NCBI GenBank assembly: GCA_963726575.1
Contig: CAVSCR010000003.1
Span: 496,001-560,000 of the forward strand
Direction: 5' to 3'
From: CAVSCR01 sp963726575
GTDB lineage: Bacteria > Actinomycetota > Actinomycetes > JAHEKZ01
DNA: 64,000 nucleotides
The position numbers were made by a program, and so were the translations under genes. Position 1 is the first letter of the stretch, and the number at the start of each line of letters is the position of its first letter. Positions 25,430-33,626 of the stretch are shown here, piece after piece. Below the pieces are notes generated by a model. That model was not told the DNA's origin. It saw nothing but the letters and a program-made list of their open reading frames with translations, and made no database searches.

Positions 25430-27106
25430 GTGCGAACCCGCACGGACCACATCGACTCAAAGAGGCTGACCGACCTGACGACCTTCGCCGAACTGGGAGT
25501 GATCCCCGACACGGTGGCCGACCTGGCCCACCTTGGGATCACCGAGGCGTTCCCCATCCAGGAGATGACGCTGCCGGTGGCCCTCGAGGGCCACGACGTG
25601 ATCGGGCAGGCCAAGACCGGCACCGGGAAGACGCTCGGCTTCGCGATTCCCCTGATCCAGCGGATCAAGGCACCCAAGGACCCCGACTACGCCGACCTCG
25701 AGACGCCCGGTGTCCCCCAGTCGCTGGTGGTCGTTCCCACGCGCGAACTGGCCGTGCAGGTGGCCAACGAGATCCGGCACGCGAGCAAGACCCGCGGACT
25801 GCGCGTCCTGACCGTCTACGGCGGGCGCTCGTACGAGCCGCAGATCGAGGCGCTGCAGGCCGGCGTCGATGTCGTCGTCGGCACACCGGGTCGGCTGATC
25901 GACCTGGTCGACAAGTTCCACCTGCACCTCGGCGACGTCAGCATCCTCGTGCTCGACGAGGCCGACGAGATGCTCGACATGGGATTCCTTCCCGACGTCG
26001 AGAAGCTCGTCGCCATGACCGCCAAGCAACGTCAGACCATGTTGTTCTCCGCGACGATGCCCGGCGACGTCGTCGCGCTGGCCCGTCGCTACATGAACAA
26101 GCCCACGCACATCCGTGCGGTGTCCCCCGCCGATGACAACAGCCACATCGTGCAGACCGTGGACCAGCACGCGTTCCGCGCACATCCGCTGGACAAGCCC
26201 GAGCTCGTGGCGAGGATCCTGCAGGCAGTAGGGCGCGGGCACACCATGGTGTTCTGCCGCACGAAGCGCAACGCGCAGAAGTTGGCGGACGATCTCACCG
26301 ACCGTGGGTTCGCCGTGGGTGCCGTCCATGGCGATCTCGGCCAGGGGGCGCGCGAGCAGGCGATGCGAGCGTTCCGTAGCGGCAAGGTCGACGTGCTCGT
26401 AGCCACCGACGTTGCCGCGCGCGGCATCGACGTCGAGGGCATCACGCATGTCATCAACTACACGTGCCCAGAGGACGAGAAGATGTACGTCCACCGGATC
26501 GGTCGTACCGGTCGGGCCGGGGCGTCGGGAGTCGCGATCACCTTCGTCGACTGGGAAGACGTACCGCGCTGGAACCTGATCGCCAAGACTCTCGGCATCG
26601 CGCTGGAGGACCCACGCGAGACGTACTCGACGTCGGACCACCTCTACGAGGAGCTCAACATCCCCCGCGAGGTCAGTGGTCGGCTGCCCAAGAGCCAGCG
26701 CACTCGCGCCGGTCTGGGGGCCGAGGAGGTCGAGGACCTCGGCGAGACCGGACGCCGCCAACGCACCCGGGACAACGACTCGCGCGCCGACTCGCGAGGC
26801 GGATCGGGATCGAGCACTCGTCAGCGCACCGACCGTGGCCCGCGCACGAGCCAACCCGCCTCCTCCGGCGCCGACGAGTCGACCGAGCCTCGCCGCCCGC
26901 GGCGCAGTCGCAACCGCAAGCGGACCAGGAGCGGCCAGAACGTGGCCGCAGACGCAGGCGGCAACGGTGCTGCTGCAACTGCGACTGCGGGTACCGCGTC
27001 CCAAGAGCCAGGCGCCCCGTCGGGGCGTAGTCGACGTCGCCGGCGCAGCGGGTCCACCAAACCCGCGTCCGACGCGGCGTCGGGGTCGACTCCCACGACG
27101 GACTGA
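25430..27106 (+). CDS. rhlE: DEAD-box ATP-dependent RNA helicase, RhlE-like
   Basis: 558 aa. Q motif ITEAFPIQEMTLP, Walker A AKTGTGKT (residues 61-68), PTRELAVQV, VLDEADEMLDMGF (about 175), SAT, then the second RecA domain with VATDVAARGIDVEGI and HRIGRTGRAG (about 355). From about residue 420 a disordered basic tail rich in Arg, Ser and Gly follows, typical of actinobacterial RhlE and likely RNA-binding. A TACACT at 25381-25386 may be its -10, giving a short leader. The start is uncertain: the GTG at 25430 lacks a Shine-Dalgarno, while AAGAGG stands before a CTG 36 nt further on. Confidence 0.9.
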   Translation: MRTRTDHIDSKRLTDLTTFAELGVIPDTVADLAHLGITEAFPIQEMTLPVALEGHDVIGQAKTGTGKTLGFAIPLIQRIKAPKDPDYADLETPGVPQSLVVVPTRELAVQVANEIRHASKTRGLRVLTVYGGRSYEPQIEALQAGVDVVVGTPGRLIDLVDKFHLHLGDVSILVLDEADEMLDMGFLPDVEKLVAMTAKQRQTMLFSATMPGDVVALARRYMNKPTHIRAVSPADDNSHIVQTVDQHAFRAHPLDKPELVARILQAVGRGHTMVFCRTKRNAQKLADDLTDRGFAVGAVHGDLGQGAREQAMRAFRSGKVDVLVATDVAARGIDVEGITHVINYTCPEDEKMYVHRIGRTGRAGASGVAITFVDWEDVPRWNLIAKTLGIALEDPRETYSTSDHLYEELNIPREVSGRLPKSQRTRAGLGAEEVEDLGETGRRQRTRDNDSRADSRGGSGSSTRQRTDRGPRTSQPASSGADESTEPRRPRRSRNRKRTRSGQNVAADAGGNGAAATATAGTASQEPGAPSGRSRRRRRSGSTKPASDAASGSTPTTD

Positions 27107-27160
27107 CCCGCCACGGCAGACCGAACGGTCGTCATCACGACGCTGCGCGACGCGGGATGC

Positions 27161-27892
27161 GTGTTCGCGCAGGACGAGGCCGACCTGTTGATCGAGGCGG
27201 CGGCCTCGGACGCGGAGCTGGCTCAGCTGCTCCAGCGCCGCATCGCCGGAACCCCGTTGGAGCAGATCCTGGGGTGGGCGCAGTTCTCCCGGATGCGGGT
27301 CCAGGTGGATCCCGGCGTGTTCGTACCGCGCAGGCGCACGGAGCTGTTGGTCGACGCAACGCTGCCCCACGTCCGACGCTGCACCCCGGCCGTCGTGGTC
27401 GACCTCTGCTGTGGGTCGGGAGCGGTGGGTGCCGCGCTGCTCGAGCAGGACGACCGCATGACCCTGCACGCAGTCGACATCGACCCGGTCGCCGTCGACT
27501 GCGCGCGACGTAACCTGGACTCGATCCGGGCGCAAGTCCTCCAGGGCGATCTGTTCGCACCGCTGCCGCGCCACCTGATCGGACACATCGACGTGGTGGT
27601 CGCAAATGCGCCGTACGTGCCGAGCCACGCCGTCGACCTCCTGCCGTCGGAGGCCCGCGACCACGAGCCGCAGGTCGCCCTCGATGGAGGGACGGACGGT
27701 CTGAAGGTGATCCGGCAGCTGGTCAGCCGGGCCACGCCGTGGCTGACTCGTGGCGGGGTCGTGCTCGTCGAGAGCAGTCAGCGACAGGCGCCGACGGTCA
27801 TGGCCCTCTTCGCCCGGAACGGGCTGACCCCTTCGCTCCTACGGTCCGACGACCTGGACGCCACGGTGGTCACGGGTCGAGCAGCGCACTGA
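27161..27892 (+). CDS. PrmC/HemK-like N5-glutamine methyltransferase
   Basis: 243 aa class I SAM methyltransferase. The PrmC-type substrate region RIAGTPLEQILGWAQFS and VPRRRTELLVD comes before the SAM motif VVDLCCGSGAVGAAL; DIDPVAVDCARRNL follows, and the catalytic NPPY is NAPYVP here. Real PrmC has NPPY, so this is one of the divergent relatives seen in actinobacteria, and its target may not be a release factor. The start is uncertain; GTG at 27161 is the first accepted start after the helicase stop 55 bp upstream. Its 3' end overlaps the convergent amine oxidase by 23 bp. Confidence 0.75.
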   Translation: MFAQDEADLLIEAAASDAELAQLLQRRIAGTPLEQILGWAQFSRMRVQVDPGVFVPRRRTELLVDATLPHVRRCTPAVVVDLCCGSGAVGAALLEQDDRMTLHAVDIDPVAVDCARRNLDSIRAQVLQGDLFAPLPRHLIGHIDVVVANAPYVPSHAVDLLPSEARDHEPQVALDGGTDGLKVIRQLVSRATPWLTRGGVVLVESSQRQAPTVMALFARNGLTPSLLRSDDLDATVVTGRAAH

Positions 27893-29129
27893 CCTGCTCG
27901 GCCGCCGACGCGCCGCTGCGCAGGGCGCCTTCGAACCAGCCCGCATGCTCGACCGCCACGTCAGAGCCGGCGAAGACCAACCGACCCACCGGTGAGAAGC
28001 GCTGCGGGTCGAGCAGGTGGACCGCACCCGGGCGGGCGGTCAGCCATGTGCCGCGCGACCAGGAGTCGCCGATCCAGTCGTGGAAGGCGTGGTCGATCAG
28101 CTCTGCCTCCGGGAAGTAGCAACGCAGCGAGGCCTCGACGTCTGCGCGCGAAGTGGGGTCGAACGTGGAGCCGGGCCAGGTGAAGCCGGTCAGGATGACG
28201 TCGCCGTCCAGGGCATCGTCGACGTAGAGCCACTTGAAGCCCTCAGCCATCCCCACCGCCAGACCATGCGGCGCCACACCACGGACGAGCATCACCACTT
28301 TGATGGCTGCGCCCGCATTCGCCCCGAACGATGCGCTCACCCGCTCCGGGAGGGCAGGGACGAACTCGACGTCGGAAAGGCAGTTCAAGGGAACGGCCAT
28401 CACCATCGCGCACCCCTCGACAGAGGTTCCGTCAGCCAGACGCGCGATCACCGACGCGTCGTCGCAGCGGACCGATCTCACCGGGGTACTCAGGCGGACG
28501 TCGATACCGGGAGACTGCGCCAGCGCGTCGGCGAGACGTGCCCACCCACCAGCGGGGCCATGTGCCAGACAGGTGAGCAGTCCGGTCAGACCACCGTGAT
28601 TCGCGATCGCGCCGAGCGCGTCGATCACGGCACCGGTCTGCGGTGGCGCACCGCCCATCAGCTGCCACCAGCCGAGCAAGAAGTCACGCACTGCCGGCGG
28701 GGGGCGCAGGTGCTCCAGGTAGTCCCAGGCCGACTCGTCGCCGACCGACTCGTCGCCGGACGCGACCTCGGCCGCATCGCCGGAGATCTGCACCAGCGCT
28801 CGTTCGAGCTCGCCCAGCTCCTGCCACGGAACCGGAAGACCGAGCCGGAGCTCACCGGCGGTGAACCACCGGGAGTGCTCGACCGGCGCGTAGTTGCGCA
28901 CCCAGATCCCGTACCGGTCGAGCTCGGAGCGGATCTGCGACTGCTCAGGGGTGAACCAGGAGCCGCCGAGCTCCACGGGTCGGCCACCGAGCTGGCTCGT
29001 GTAGGCGCGTCCCCCCAGCCGGTCCCGTGACTCGAGCACGACGACAGAACGTCCCTGATCGGACAGATCCCTCGCGGCCCTCAGTCCGGCGAGACCGGCG
29101 CCGACGACGACCGCGTCGTACGTCTGCAT
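27870..29129 (-). CDS. Flavin-containing amine oxidase (monoamine oxidase type)
   Basis: 419 aa. FAD Rossmann start YDAVVVGAGLAGLRAARDL, ESRDRLGGRAYT (the second FAD motif), VELGGSWFT, and a C-terminal RLVFAGSDVA...HAGWFEGALRSG that closes the FAD site. No signal peptide, so cytoplasmic. The ATG shares one base with the stop of the upstream zinc-ribbon gene (TGATG at 29127-29131), so it is the last gene of a coupled three-gene unit with the ParA-like ATPase. It could oxidise an amine or act as a desaturase; the substrate is not evident. Confidence 0.83.
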   Translation of the reverse strand: MQTYDAVVVGAGLAGLRAARDLSDQGRSVVVLESRDRLGGRAYTSQLGGRPVELGGSWFTPEQSQIRSELDRYGIWVRNYAPVEHSRWFTAGELRLGLPVPWQELGELERALVQISGDAAEVASGDESVGDESAWDYLEHLRPPPAVRDFLLGWWQLMGGAPPQTGAVIDALGAIANHGGLTGLLTCLAHGPAGGWARLADALAQSPGIDVRLSTPVRSVRCDDASVIARLADGTSVEGCAMVMAVPLNCLSDVEFVPALPERVSASFGANAGAAIKVVMLVRGVAPHGLAVGMAEGFKWLYVDDALDGDVILTGFTWPGSTFDPTSRADVEASLRCYFPEAELIDHAFHDWIGDSWSRGTWLTARPGAVHLLDPQRFSPVGRLVFAGSDVAVEHAGWFEGALRSGASAAEQVSALLDP

Positions 29130-29464
29130 CAGAGCTGGATCGTCACGTCGACCCAGGTGCGGCGGCTGCACGCCGGACATCGCATCCACGACCACTTGTC
29201 CCGCTTGATGATCGGAAGGTGCAGCGAGGGAACCGCGAACCGAAGGGCTTGGGCTGGTGTCAGCGCCGTTCGCTCACCGCAGTCGCCGCAGGTGACGACG
29301 ACGGCGCCCGTCGAGGCCGGTGGCACCGCGTCATCGCCGGAGGCGCTGAAGAGCGACCGCTTCCCCTGCTGGTCGGTCGGCGCACCAGCGGCGACCTGGT
29401 CGGTGGGCACGTCGGGATGCCGGGGGCGCAGCCGGTCGAAGTCGGTACCTGCGCGCCTGCTCAT
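29129..29464 (-). CDS. Small zinc-ribbon-like protein
   Basis: 111 aa. Two CxxC pairs (CGDCGERT at about 66 and CPACSRRTW at about 100) are well spaced for one zinc ribbon; the N-terminal 45 residues look disordered. Start ATG overlaps the ParA stop (ATGA, 29461-29464) and its stop overlaps the amine oxidase start, so it is translated from the middle of a tight operon. No function is known to me; nucleic-acid or protein binding is likely from the fold. Confidence 0.7.
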   Translation of the reverse strand: MSRRAGTDFDRLRPRHPDVPTDQVAAGAPTDQQGKRSLFSASGDDAVPPASTGAVVVTCGDCGERTALTPAQALRFAVPSLHLPIIKRDKWSWMRCPACSRRTWVDVTIQL

Positions 29465-30228
29465 GCGCCCACCTCGCCATCCATCATCTGCCGGGCGACC
29501 TCTCGATAGGCCTGTGCACCCTTGCTGGACCCCGCCGTCGCAAGTACCGAGCGGCCGGCCGCAGGCGCCTCTGCGAAGCGGATCGACTTGGCGATCGCCG
29601 GTTCGATCACTCGCAGGTCGTACCGCGTCGACACGTCGGACAGCACCGCCTGCGCATGGTTGGTGCGCGAGTCGAACAAGGTCGGTAACACTCCCATCAC
29701 GCGCAGCCGCTTGTTGGTCAGCCGTTGCACATCGCGCACCGTGTCGAGCAGCTGCCCGACTCCACGGTGCGACAACGTCTCGCACTGCAGTGGGATCAAC
29801 ACCTCATCCGCCGCAGTCAGGGCATTCAGGGTGAGAACCCCCAACGAGGGTGAACAGTCCAGCAGGATCCAGTCGTAGCGCCGGCGGACGTCGTCCAACG
29901 CCTGCTTGAGCACGAACTCGCGTCCGGTGCGCGTGAGCAGCGCTACCTCGGAGCCGGCGAGGTCGATCGTGGCCGGCAAGAGGTCGGGGCCGTCTGAGGT
30001 GGTGACGATGGCCATGGCGGCGCCCACTCGGTCCATGAGCACGTCGTGCACGCTCAGCTCGAGGGCGTCGGGATCGAGTCCCAAGGAGAAGGTCAGGCAG
30101 GCCTGGGGGTCGAGGTCGACGAGCAGCACCCGCTGCCCCGAGCCCGCCAGAGCCGCCCCGAGCGAGGCGACCGTGGTCGTCTTGGCGACGCCGCCCTTCT
30201 GGTTGGCGACGGCGATGGTCCGGGGCAC
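29461..30228 (-). CDS. ParA/Soj-family ATPase
   Basis: 255 aa. Deviant Walker A NQKGGVAKTTT at residues 9-19, VLLVDLDPQACLT with the A' Asp, and Walker B WILLDCSPSLG. No ParB gene or obvious parS site is near, so it is not the chromosomal partition system; orphan ParA proteins position other cargo. A homologue lies by rhlE in M. tuberculosis (Rv3213c, from memory). The GTG at 30228 has CAGGAT 6 nt upstream. It is coupled to the zinc-ribbon gene. Confidence 0.85.
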   Translation of the reverse strand: MPRTIAVANQKGGVAKTTTVASLGAALAGSGQRVLLVDLDPQACLTFSLGLDPDALELSVHDVLMDRVGAAMAIVTTSDGPDLLPATIDLAGSEVALLTRTGREFVLKQALDDVRRRYDWILLDCSPSLGVLTLNALTAADEVLIPLQCETLSHRGVGQLLDTVRDVQRLTNKRLRVMGVLPTLFDSRTNHAQAVLSDVSTRYDLRVIEPAIAKSIRFAEAPAAGRSVLATAGSSKGAQAYREVARQMMDGEVGA

Positions 30229-30233
30229 GCGCC

Positions 30234-30240
30234 TATCCTG
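30234..30240. promoter_or_regulatory. Overlapping divergent -10 hexamers of parA-like and hydrolase genes
   Basis: TATCCTG reads TATCCT on the plus strand (7 nt before GTG 30247) and CAGGAT on the minus strand (6 nt before GTG 30228). The whole intergenic region is 18 bp, the same layout as the ku/LigD-Pol pair at 21886-21903. Confidence 0.45.
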
Positions 30241-30246
30241 CCCCGC

Positions 30247-31116
30247 GTGAGCACTCCGCCCTACCTCGGCCTCCCGATCGGAGTCAGCGCCACCACGCTG
30301 GCCACGGCCGTCGGTGACTTCGCCGCCCTGCAAGCCGGTTCACCGTCCGGTCCTGCTCCAGCTGCCGTGCTCGTTCCAGGGTTCACCGGCAGCAAGGAGG
30401 ACTTCATCGCCGTGCTGGCCCCATTGGCAGCGGCCGGATTCTTCGTGACCGCGTTCGACCAACGGGGACAGTGGGAGACCAAGGGAGCCGCAGCCGTCGA
30501 GGAGTACGACCTGGCGCGGTTCGGAGCCGACCTCGTGGCCGTGGCGAATGCCATGGGTGACCAGGTCCATGTGGTGGGCCACTCCTACGGCGGGCTGGTC
30601 GCCCGGGAGGCGGTGATCACCTCGCCCGACCACTTCGCGTCGGTCACGCTGCTCTGCTCCGGACCGGCCGCGCTGCCGCACCCGCAACGAGACGAACTGG
30701 CGCTGTTCGCCGACGTGCTCGACGAGCACGGTCTGGAGGTGCTGTGGGCCGCCAAGTCGGCGCTGGAACGAGAGCAGGGCAACGAAGGGCCAGACGACCC
30801 CGATGTCGCGGACTTCCTGGACCGACGGTTCCTCGCCAGCTCTCCCGGCTCGCTGCTGCGGATGGCCCGCGACCTCGTGGAGACACCTGACCGCACCGAG
30901 AACCTGCGTGCGACCGGGGTGCCGACACAGGTGGTGTGGGGCGAGGAGGACCACTACTGGCCACCGGATCTGCAACGGCAGATGGCGCAGCGCTTGAACG
31001 CCGGTACGGTCGAGATCGCCGGTGCCGCGCATTCGCCCAACGTCGAACGACCGGAGGACCTGGTCCAGGTCCTGACGGCCTTCTGGACCGACTCGACAGC
31101 AGGAGGGTCGCCATGA
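30247..31116 (+). CDS. Alpha/beta hydrolase
   Basis: 289 aa. VLVPGFTGSKEDF oxyanion loop, GHSYGGLVA nucleophile elbow, an acid in VVWGEEDHYWPP, and His in GAAHSPNVERP. FDQRGQWET is the usual strand-4 aromatic acid region. Leaderless GTG start. Its stop overlaps the start of the S51 peptidase gene by 4 bp, so they are coupled. Substrate unknown. Confidence 0.82.
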   Translation: MSTPPYLGLPIGVSATTLATAVGDFAALQAGSPSGPAPAAVLVPGFTGSKEDFIAVLAPLAAAGFFVTAFDQRGQWETKGAAAVEEYDLARFGADLVAVANAMGDQVHVVGHSYGGLVAREAVITSPDHFASVTLLCSGPAALPHPQRDELALFADVLDEHGLEVLWAAKSALEREQGNEGPDDPDVADFLDRRFLASSPGSLLRMARDLVETPDRTENLRATGVPTQVVWGEEDHYWPPDLQRQMAQRLNAGTVEIAGAAHSPNVERPEDLVQVLTAFWTDSTAGGSP

Positions 31117-31874
31117 CGCAGCTTCCCCGGGGTCCACAGGGTCCACGGCGTGCTGAGTGGGCGTTCCTCGGGTCCGGTGAGTTCCAGACCTGGCACGACG
31201 ACGTCGACACCGAGCTGATGACGCATCGAAGCGGGCAGGTCCTGGTCGTCGCCACTGCGTCGGCGCCAGAGGGCGACGACGTGTACCAGGGCTGGCGCGA
31301 GCAGGGACTGGCTCACTACGCGCGCCTGGGGATCGCTGCCGCAGCACCAGACCTGCGGATGCGCGCTGACGCGTTCTCACCAGAAGTTCTGGCCCAGCTC
31401 GAAGCTGCCTCGATGGTGTTCTTCTCCGGCGGGAATCCGGCGTACCTCGCATCCGTGCTGGCGGACTCGCCGTTCTGGAGCCAGCTGACGCAGCGCCAGA
31501 CGTCTGGTGACCTGGCCTACGCCGGCTGCAGCGCTGGCGTCGCCTGCCTGTCCGACCCCACCTTCGACTCCGGCGCGGCCGACGAGGCGTCGATCTGGGC
31601 ACCTGGGCTCGGACACTTCCCTGGCACGCTCTTCGCGCCGCACTGGGATGCGATCGAGAACTGGCGGCCTGGTGCTCGGGAGTTCATCGCCGGCAGCGTC
31701 GCCACCGACGGGCGCCTGGTCGCCTTGGACGAAGACACAGCGATGGTCGGCGATGGGCAGCAGTGGACCGTGCGCGGCGCGGCGAGCGTGCACACCTTCA
31801 CGCCGGCATCCGGTGAGTGGACCCATCACGCCAGCGGTAGCTCGTTCGTCCTCAGCCTTCCGCGTGCCCGCTGA
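31113..31874 (+). CDS. Peptidase S51 / cyanophycinase-like serine hydrolase
   Basis: 253 aa. The S51 fold shows FFSGGNPAYLASVL, then the nucleophile motif AGCSAGVACLSD (Ser in GCSAG) and LGHFPGTLFAPHWD with the likely catalytic His. The family includes aspartyl dipeptidase and cyanophycinase. AGGAGGG 6 nt before the ATG is a strong Shine-Dalgarno, as expected inside an operon. It follows the alpha/beta hydrolase with an ATGA overlap and precedes the SulP gene by 3 bp. It may cut a peptide or isopeptide. Cyanophycin itself is not indicated by neighbours. Confidence 0.75.
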   Translation: MTQLPRGPQGPRRAEWAFLGSGEFQTWHDDVDTELMTHRSGQVLVVATASAPEGDDVYQGWREQGLAHYARLGIAAAAPDLRMRADAFSPEVLAQLEAASMVFFSGGNPAYLASVLADSPFWSQLTQRQTSGDLAYAGCSAGVACLSDPTFDSGAADEASIWAPGLGHFPGTLFAPHWDAIENWRPGAREFIAGSVATDGRLVALDEDTAMVGDGQQWTVRGAASVHTFTPASGEWTHHASGSSFVLSLPRAR

Positions 31875-31877
31875 CCG

Positions 31878-33626
31878 ATGCAGGTGACTCGTTTCGCGCC
31901 GAGTCTGGACCGCCTGCTGCACTACCAACGCGGTTGGCTGCGACTGGACGTGATCGCTGGCGTCACCGTGGCGGCCTATCTGGTGCCGCAGGTGATGGCG
32001 TACGCGCAGGTAGCGGGTCTGCCCCCCGTCAGCGGCCTCTGGGCGGTGCTGCCCCCGATGCTCGTCTACGCGGTGCTCGGCTCGTCTCGCCAGCTGTCGG
32101 TGGGGCCGGAGTCGACCACCGCACTCATGACGGCCACGAGCATCGGAGGACTTGCCGCCGCGAACACCACGCGCTACGCCGAGCTGGCCGCCGGGTTGGC
32201 GATCCTGGTCGGCTTCCTGGCCCTGCTCGCCTGGGTGGCCCGCCTCGGAGTGCTGTCCGAGCTGTTGAGCAAGCCGGTCCTGGTGGGGTACATGGCCGGC
32301 GTCGCGGTCATCATGATCGTCGGACAGCTGGGCAAGATCAGCGGACTCACCATCGAAGGCGACACATTCGTGGCCGAGCTGCGGTCGTTCGCCTCGCAGC
32401 TCAGCGACATCGACACCGCGACGTTCGTCCTGGCGATGAGCGTGCTCATCTTCATGCTGCTCGTGTCTCACTACTGGCCCAAGGCTCCCGTGCCGCTGCT
32501 CGCGGTGATGCTCGCCACTGGCGCTGTCGCCGTGTTCAACCTGGATGCGAGCGGCATCGCGACCGTCGGACAGATCCCTCCTGGTCTGCCGTCGTTGCAT
32601 CCGCCACACCTCACCCTCGACGACCTTCAGGCCCTGCTCCTTCCGGCCATCGGTGTACTGATCGTCGGGTACTCCGACAACGTCTTGACGGCACGCTCGT
32701 TCGCCGACCGCAACGACTACCGCGTCGATGCGAACCAGGAGCTGCTCGCCCTGGGCACGTCCAACATCGCCGTCGGGCTCTTCCAGGGCTTCCCCGTGAG
32801 CAGCAGTGGTAGTCGAACCGCTATCGGTGACGCGCTGCGCACCAAGAGCCAGATGTTCTCGCTGGTGGCTTTCGGGTGTGTGGTGCTCGTCCTGGTGTTC
32901 TTCAGCAACGTGCTGGCGTTGTTCCCCACCGCTGCACTGGGCGCCATCGTCATCTTCGCTGCACTTCGCCTGGTCGACATCGCCGAGCTGCGTCGCTTCT
33001 GGAGCTTTCGTCGCAGTGAGTTCGCCCTGGCACTGGCCACCGTCGTCGGCGTACTGATGTTCGACATCCTGTACGGAGTGCTGATCGCCGTGGGGCTCTC
33101 CCTGATCGACATGTTGCGCCGGGTTGCCCGCCCCCACGACGCGATCCTCGGATACGCCCCAGGACTTGCCGGGATGCACGATGTCGACGACTACCCCGAT
33201 GCACAGCAAGTACCAGGACTCGTCGTGTACCGCTACGACTCGCCCCTGTTCTTCGCGAACACCGACGACTTCAAGCGACGGGCGCTCGCCAGCGTCGACG
33301 CAGCGCAGACACCCACGGAATGCTTCCTCCTGAACGCGGAGGCCGTCGTGCAGGTCGACATCACGTCGGTGGACGGGCTGGACGACCTCCGCGAACTTCT
33401 CCAGCAACGCGGCATCGCCTTCCGCATGGCACGCGTCAAGCAAGACCTGCGGGACGCCCTCGACGCGGCCGGATTCGTGAGTCGGGTGGGCGAGGAGAAC
33501 CTCTACCCGACGTTGCCCACGGCGGTGGCGGCGTACGTGGCGGAGTACACCGAACGGCACGGACAGCCACCCGTCGGGGTAAGTCCGCAGCAGCCCCCAC
33601 CGAGTCCGCTGGCCACGTCTGACTAG
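31878..33626 (+). CDS. SulP-family anion transporter with C-terminal STAS domain
   Basis: 582 aa. The transporter part (about residues 15-410) has the SLC26/SulP hallmarks VPQVMAYAQVAGLPPVSGL and GPESTTALMTATS, with about 10-12 hydrophobic helices, and QGFPVSSSGSRTAIGD in the core. The cytosolic STAS domain spans about 440-555 (PGLVVYRYDSPLFFANTDDF, then NAEAVVQVDITSVDGL). Substrates in the family are sulfate, bicarbonate, or dicarboxylates. It is the third gene of the hydrolase/S51 operon and its end overlaps the convergent RecB-like gene by 4 bp. Confidence 0.9.
   Translation: MQVTRFAPSLDRLLHYQRGWLRLDVIAGVTVAAYLVPQVMAYAQVAGLPPVSGLWAVLPPMLVYAVLGSSRQLSVGPESTTALMTATSIGGLAAANTTRYAELAAGLAILVGFLALLAWVARLGVLSELLSKPVLVGYMAGVAVIMIVGQLGKISGLTIEGDTFVAELRSFASQLSDIDTATFVLAMSVLIFMLLVSHYWPKAPVPLLAVMLATGAVAVFNLDASGIATVGQIPPGLPSLHPPHLTLDDLQALLLPAIGVLIVGYSDNVLTARSFADRNDYRVDANQELLALGTSNIAVGLFQGFPVSSSGSRTAIGDALRTKSQMFSLVAFGCVVLVLVFFSNVLALFPTAALGAIVIFAALRLVDIAELRRFWSFRRSEFALALATVVGVLMFDILYGVLIAVGLSLIDMLRRVARPHDAILGYAPGLAGMHDVDDYPDAQQVPGLVVYRYDSPLFFANTDDFKRRALASVDAAQTPTECFLLNAEAVVQVDITSVDGLDDLRELLQQRGIAFRMARVKQDLRDALDAAGFVSRVGEENLYPTLPTAVAAYVAEYTERHGQPPVGVSPQQPPPSPLATSD

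Noticed and set aside
25457..27664. A 735-codon open frame on the minus strand over the helicase and methyltransferase genes
   Set aside because: It lies antisense to a gene with all DEAD-box motifs; its translation is low complexity with no family motifs, an effect of high GC.
29461..30228. ParA as part of a plasmid or chromosome partition system
   Set aside because: No ParB gene or parS-like site is near and the neighbours are metabolic genes.
31113..31874. Cyanophycin degradation operon
   Set aside because: The S51 protein is cyanophycinase-like only in fold; no cyanophycin synthetase or dipeptidase is near.
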